From Microbacteriaceae bacterium PS02067 (GTDB lineage: Bacteria > Actinomycetota > Actinomycetes > Actinomycetales > Microbacteriaceae), in assembly GCA_029960085.1 (NCBI GenBank), contig JASCPG010000012.1, forward strand, positions 1-54,813: DNA of 54,813 nucleotides, in the 5' to 3' direction. Shown here piece by piece: positions 52,323-54,813 of this stretch. Position 1 is the stretch's first letter. Each line of letters starts with the position of its first letter. The translations under genes were made by a program, and so were the position numbers. The notes under the pieces are model-generated. The model was not told the DNA's origin. It saw only the letters and a list, made by a program, of their open reading frames with translations, and made no database searches.

Positions 52323-53273
52323 CTATGCCCGGGGAAGGGTCCTCACCGGCACATCGCCGGGGAGGAGATCTGCGGGGGTGGGCGCCTGCGTGCCGGGGAG
52401 TGCCGCGGCGGCGGATCCGTAGCTGATGCCGGAGCGCAGACACTCTTCGGGCGAGGCGCCGCGGGACTCGGCGATCAGGTACCCGGCAAGGGAGCTGTCG
52501 CCGGCGCCGACGGTGCTGCGCACCGTGGTCGGCGGCGGCGTCCCGTGCCACGCACCGGCTTCGCTGACGAGCACGGCACCCGCACCGCCGAGAGTGACGA
52601 GTGCAGCGCCCACGCGCGCGGGGACGAGCGAGCGCGCGATCGCGGCGACCTGCTCGGGGAGCGGAGCGGAGGCGTCGAGCGCCACGCCGGCGAGCTCGGC
52701 GAGCTCGTCCTCGTTGGGCTTGATGAGGTCGGGGTGCGCGGCGTCGACGACGGCGCGGAGCGCAGGTCCCGAGGTGTCGACGGCGATGCGGGGCGGTTCG
52801 CCGCCCGCGGCACGGACGGCGGCGACGACATCGACGTAGAAGTCGTCCGGCAGCCCCGGCGGGAGCGAGCCTGCAAGCACGAGCCAGCGTGCGCCGACGG
52901 ATGCCTCGACGACGGTGTCCACGAGCGCCGCGGCGTCGGCTGCCGACCGCGTCACACCGGGGAGGTTCACCTTGGTCGTGATGCCGTTCGGGTCCGCGAG
53001 CGTCAGATTCGCACGCGCCACACCGGCGACCTCGACGGGGATGACGGGAACTCGTGCGCCACTCAGCACGGCACCGAACGGGTCAGCCGGGTCGAGCGGG
53101 AGCACCGCCGTGCTGTCGATGCGTGAGCCGCGCAGCACCCGCGTGACATTGATGCCTTTGCCGCCGGCATCTTCGCGGACGCTCGCGGCGGTCTGCACCT
53201 CACCGGGCGCGAGGGCGGCGGAGAGCGCCACGGTGCGATCGAGCGAGGGGTTCGCGGTCAGTGTGATGATCAT
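52323..53273 (-). CDS. fruK: 1-phosphofructokinase
   Basis: 316 aa PfkB-family kinase. Converts fructose 1-phosphate to the 1,6-bisphosphate. MIITLTANPSLDRTVALSAA at the start, EDAGGKGINVTRVLRG, the sugar site NLPGVTRS, IKPNEDELAELAGVA, and the catalytic GAGDSSLAGYLIAESRG (anion hole and Asp base). The ATG at 53273 overlaps the regulator stop (ATGA) with GGAGG 10 bases upstream. Confidence 0.95.
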   Translation of the reverse strand: MIITLTANPSLDRTVALSAALAPGEVQTAASVREDAGGKGINVTRVLRGSRIDSTAVLPLDPADPFGAVLSGARVPVIPVEVAGVARANLTLADPNGITTKVNLPGVTRSAADAAALVDTVVEASVGARWLVLAGSLPPGLPDDFYVDVVAAVRAAGGEPPRIAVDTSGPALRAVVDAAHPDLIKPNEDELAELAGVALDASAPLPEQVAAIARSLVPARVGAALVTLGGAGAVLVSEAGAWHGTPPPTTVRSTVGAGDSSLAGYLIAESRGASPEECLRSGISYGSAAAALPGTQAPTPADLLPGDVPVRTLPRA

Positions 53274-54052
53274 GCGAGCCACACCTCCGCGTCGGCCTCC
53301 GCCAGTGTCATGGCGAGGGGTTCTGCCGGTGACCGGTCGGTGACGAGGATGTCGATGTCGGAGGCCGCCCCGAACGAGACGAGCAGTTCCGCATCGAGCT
53401 TGTCGGCATCGGCCACGACGATCACGCGACGCGCTGCGGCGATGACGGCGCGCTTCACGGCGGCTTCGTCGGGGTCGGGCGTGCTGAGCCCGAAGCCGGC
53501 CGACAGCCCGTTGGTTCCGATGAAGGCGATGTCGGGGCGGAGACGGGAGACGGCGTCGACAGTCTGTGCGCCGACGGCCGCCGCCGTGAGGCCGCGCACG
53601 CGGCCGCCGATCGCGGTGAGGCCGAGGCCCGTTGCTCCGGCGAGGAGATGCGCGATCGTCATCGAATGGGTCACGACCTCCATCGGTGCGGAACCGGGCG
53701 CGCGCAGCGCGAGCAGTCCCGCGAGGGCCGCGGTCGTCGTCCCCGCGTCGAGGTAGACGGAGCCCGTGAAACCCGCGGGAACGGCATCCAGCGCGCGGGC
53801 GGCGATCGCGAGCTTCGCATCACTGCGACGCGTCGACCGCTCGGCGAGCGAGGGTTCAGCCGTGCTCATCCGTGTGCGAGCGATGGCGCCGCCGTGGACG
53901 CGCTGGAGCAGACCGGATGTCTCGAGTTGGTCCAGGTCGCGGCGCACCGTCTCTGTCGTGACACCGAAACGTCGTGCGAGCTCCACCACCGCAACACGGC
54001 CATCCGTGGCGATCAGGGTCTCGATCTGGTGTTGTCGCTCCGTCGCGTACAT
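53270..54052 (-). CDS. DeoR-family transcriptional regulator of the fructose operon
   Basis: 260 aa. DeoR helix-turn-helix: MYATERQHQIETLIATDGRV, VELARRFGVTTETVRRDLDQ, LETSGLLQRVHGGAI. Sugar-phosphate-binding C-terminal domain with VYLDAGTTTAALAGLLALRA, THSMTIAHLLAG and FIGTNGLSAGFGLSTPDPDE (DeoR ligand motif). The start is set at 54052, just after a GAGGAGG at ideal spacing. It probably represses deoR-fruK-fruA-ptsH and is relieved by fructose 1-phosphate. Confidence 0.93.
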   Translation of the reverse strand: MYATERQHQIETLIATDGRVAVVELARRFGVTTETVRRDLDQLETSGLLQRVHGGAIARTRMSTAEPSLAERSTRRSDAKLAIAARALDAVPAGFTGSVYLDAGTTTAALAGLLALRAPGSAPMEVVTHSMTIAHLLAGATGLGLTAIGGRVRGLTAAAVGAQTVDAVSRLRPDIAFIGTNGLSAGFGLSTPDPDEAAVKRAVIAAARRVIVVADADKLDAELLVSFGAASDIDILVTDRSPAEPLAMTLAEADAEVWLA

Positions 54053-54059
54053 CTCGTCC

Positions 54060-54110
54060 TCCTCGAACAATCCACACGTTACAACACAAACACAGATTCA
54101 TACAAGCAAA
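54060..54110 (-). promoter_or_regulatory. A/T-rich control region with TGTTTGTGTT repeats
   Basis: Leftward, this stretch reads TATGAATCTG, then TGTTTGTGTTGTAACG, ending in the ribosome site. TGTTTGTG-type repeats are typical DeoR-family (FruR) operators. It stands out as the most A/T-rich place in the window. Exact promoter boxes are uncertain. Confidence 0.5.
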
Positions 54111-54336
54111 ACCACATCTCTTCAGTTCCGGGCCGGAACAAACGCGGTCAGGACCACTTCTTGTAGAGGTCACACAAGACACTCAGCGTCATGCGTCGTG
54201 GGACTTGGTCTCAGCCGGAAGCTTCGAACGAGACACTGGGCACGTGTCGTCCCCGCTGTTACCGTCGTGACGCTCTCCCGACGGCGAGCATCACCCACGC
54301 CTGCACCGCCGCAGGCGCGAGACAATGGAGTCCTCA

Positions 54337-54813
54337 ATGACGAGTACCGCCACACACACCCACGGTTGGGGTATGCGTGTCACGGTCATCGTGCTCGGCC
54401 TGCTGCTGGCGACGATGACCACCCTGTTCCTCCTCACCGCCGCGAAGCTCGATGCGGGCACTACCCTGCTCGACGACGGTGCGGCCAGCGCCGCCGACGG
54501 GTCGCAGAAGCTCGCCGACGGGGCCGCCACCCTCGCAACCGGCGCGAGCGATCTGTCCGCCGGCGCGAAGAAGCTCGACGACGGCGCGAGCGCCGCCTCC
54601 GACGGTGCGACGTCGCTGTCGGAGGGCGCCACGAGCGCCGCCGCGGGTGCACAGTCCCTCGCGGCCGGAGCCGGATCCCTCGCCGCGGGCGCGCAGTCGG
54701 CGTCTGCCGGCGCCGCGAAGGTACGGGACGGCGCCGCCTCGGCGGCGGCGGGGGCGACCAAGGTGTCGGCGGGCGCGCAGAGCGCGGCTGCCGGGGCGCA
54801 GAAGCTGTCGGCC
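54337..54813 (+). CDS. membrane-anchored heptad-repeat protein (partial, continues past the window)
   Basis: 159 codons visible. One transmembrane helix at about 15-37 (TVIVLGLLLATMTTLFLLTA) is followed from residue 41 by 17 uninterrupted 7-residue repeats, each starting with Gly and mostly followed by Ala: GTTLLDD, GAASAAD, GSQKLAD, GAATLAT, and so on to the window edge. Glycine-started heptads rich in Ala/Ser/Asp are seen in the extracellular coils of YhgE/Pip-like proteins and other actinobacterial surface proteins. Family assignment is an inference. No ribosome site beyond weak GGAG at 54327. Confidence 0.75.
   Translation, partial: MTSTATHTHGWGMRVTVIVLGLLLATMTTLFLLTAAKLDAGTTLLDDGAASAADGSQKLADGAATLATGASDLSAGAKKLDDGASAASDGATSLSEGATSAAAGAQSLAAGAGSLAAGAQSASAGAAKVRDGAASAAAGATKVSAGAQSAAAGAQKLSA

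Noticed and set aside
1..54813. CRISPR arrays, insertion sequences or phage genes
   Set aside because: No regularly spaced repeats, transposase, integrase or phage structural genes were recognised anywhere in the window.

Overview
The window is chromosomal DNA of a high-GC actinobacterium, about 70% G+C by eye. It is most likely a member of Microbacteriaceae, probably Microbacterium. The evidence is dense GTG/ATG-started genes with 4-bp stop/start overlaps and the classic actinobacterial housekeeping order (rplS-lepB-rnhB-DUF2469-yraN-comM; rpsP-KH-rimM-trmD; ffh; lipB-lipA; ftsY; smc; mutM-rnc-rpmF-DUF177-coaD-recG; thiL; ddl-gpsA-plsC-murA-leuD-leuC). All calls come from reading the sequence; no database search was run.

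Layout. 1-168: tail of a membrane transporter. 235-5468: a leftward sorbitol (glucitol) phosphotransferase operon with a sorbitol-6-phosphate dehydrogenase, a PRD-type regulator, GutM and the three EII subunits. 5469-5900: an AraC-regulator remnant with a short tandem repeat, abutting a comM gene broken inside its ATPase domain; dprA, usually next, is absent. 6940-19047: ordinary translation, secretion and RNA genes, including the rplS and rpsP operons, map, a carboxylate-amine ligase, a glycosyltransferase pair and ffh. 19167-27938: TetR regulator, small kinase, lipoate synthesis (lipB-lipA), ftsY, a lipoprotein and smc. 28001-29715: a compact cassette of promoter, 30-aa ORF, 44-aa ORF, double-GNAT enzyme and a coupled 32-aa ORF. 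29763-45685: a membrane-anchored EEP phosphatase/nuclease, DNA repair (mutM, recG), RNase III, coenzyme A, thiamine, phospholipid, peptidoglycan and leucine genes. 45841-48967: terC with a predicted yybP-ykoY manganese riboswitch, an ECF sigma factor coupled to a DUF4349 membrane protein, and tRNA-Glu(CTC). 49106-54052: an MBL hydrolase and the fructose PTS operon (deoR-type regulator, 1-phosphofructokinase, EIIABC, HPr). 54337-end: the start of a membrane-anchored perfect-heptad repeat protein.

How the genes fit together. Sorbitol imported by SrlABE would be oxidised to fructose 6-phosphate by the dehydrogenase. Fructose imported by FruA becomes fructose 1-phosphate, and FruK converts it to the 1,6-bisphosphate. 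The only HPr seen, at the end of the fructose operon, probably serves both systems; enzyme I is not in the window. The most unusual items are: a 7-mer (GGATGCC/GGCATCC) strongly over-represented across the window, including as the inverted arms of a terminator; a sorbitol EIIA lacking the usual phosphohistidine; an ECF sigma factor whose best start is AUC; the small-ORF/GNAT cassette; and the broken comM locus.
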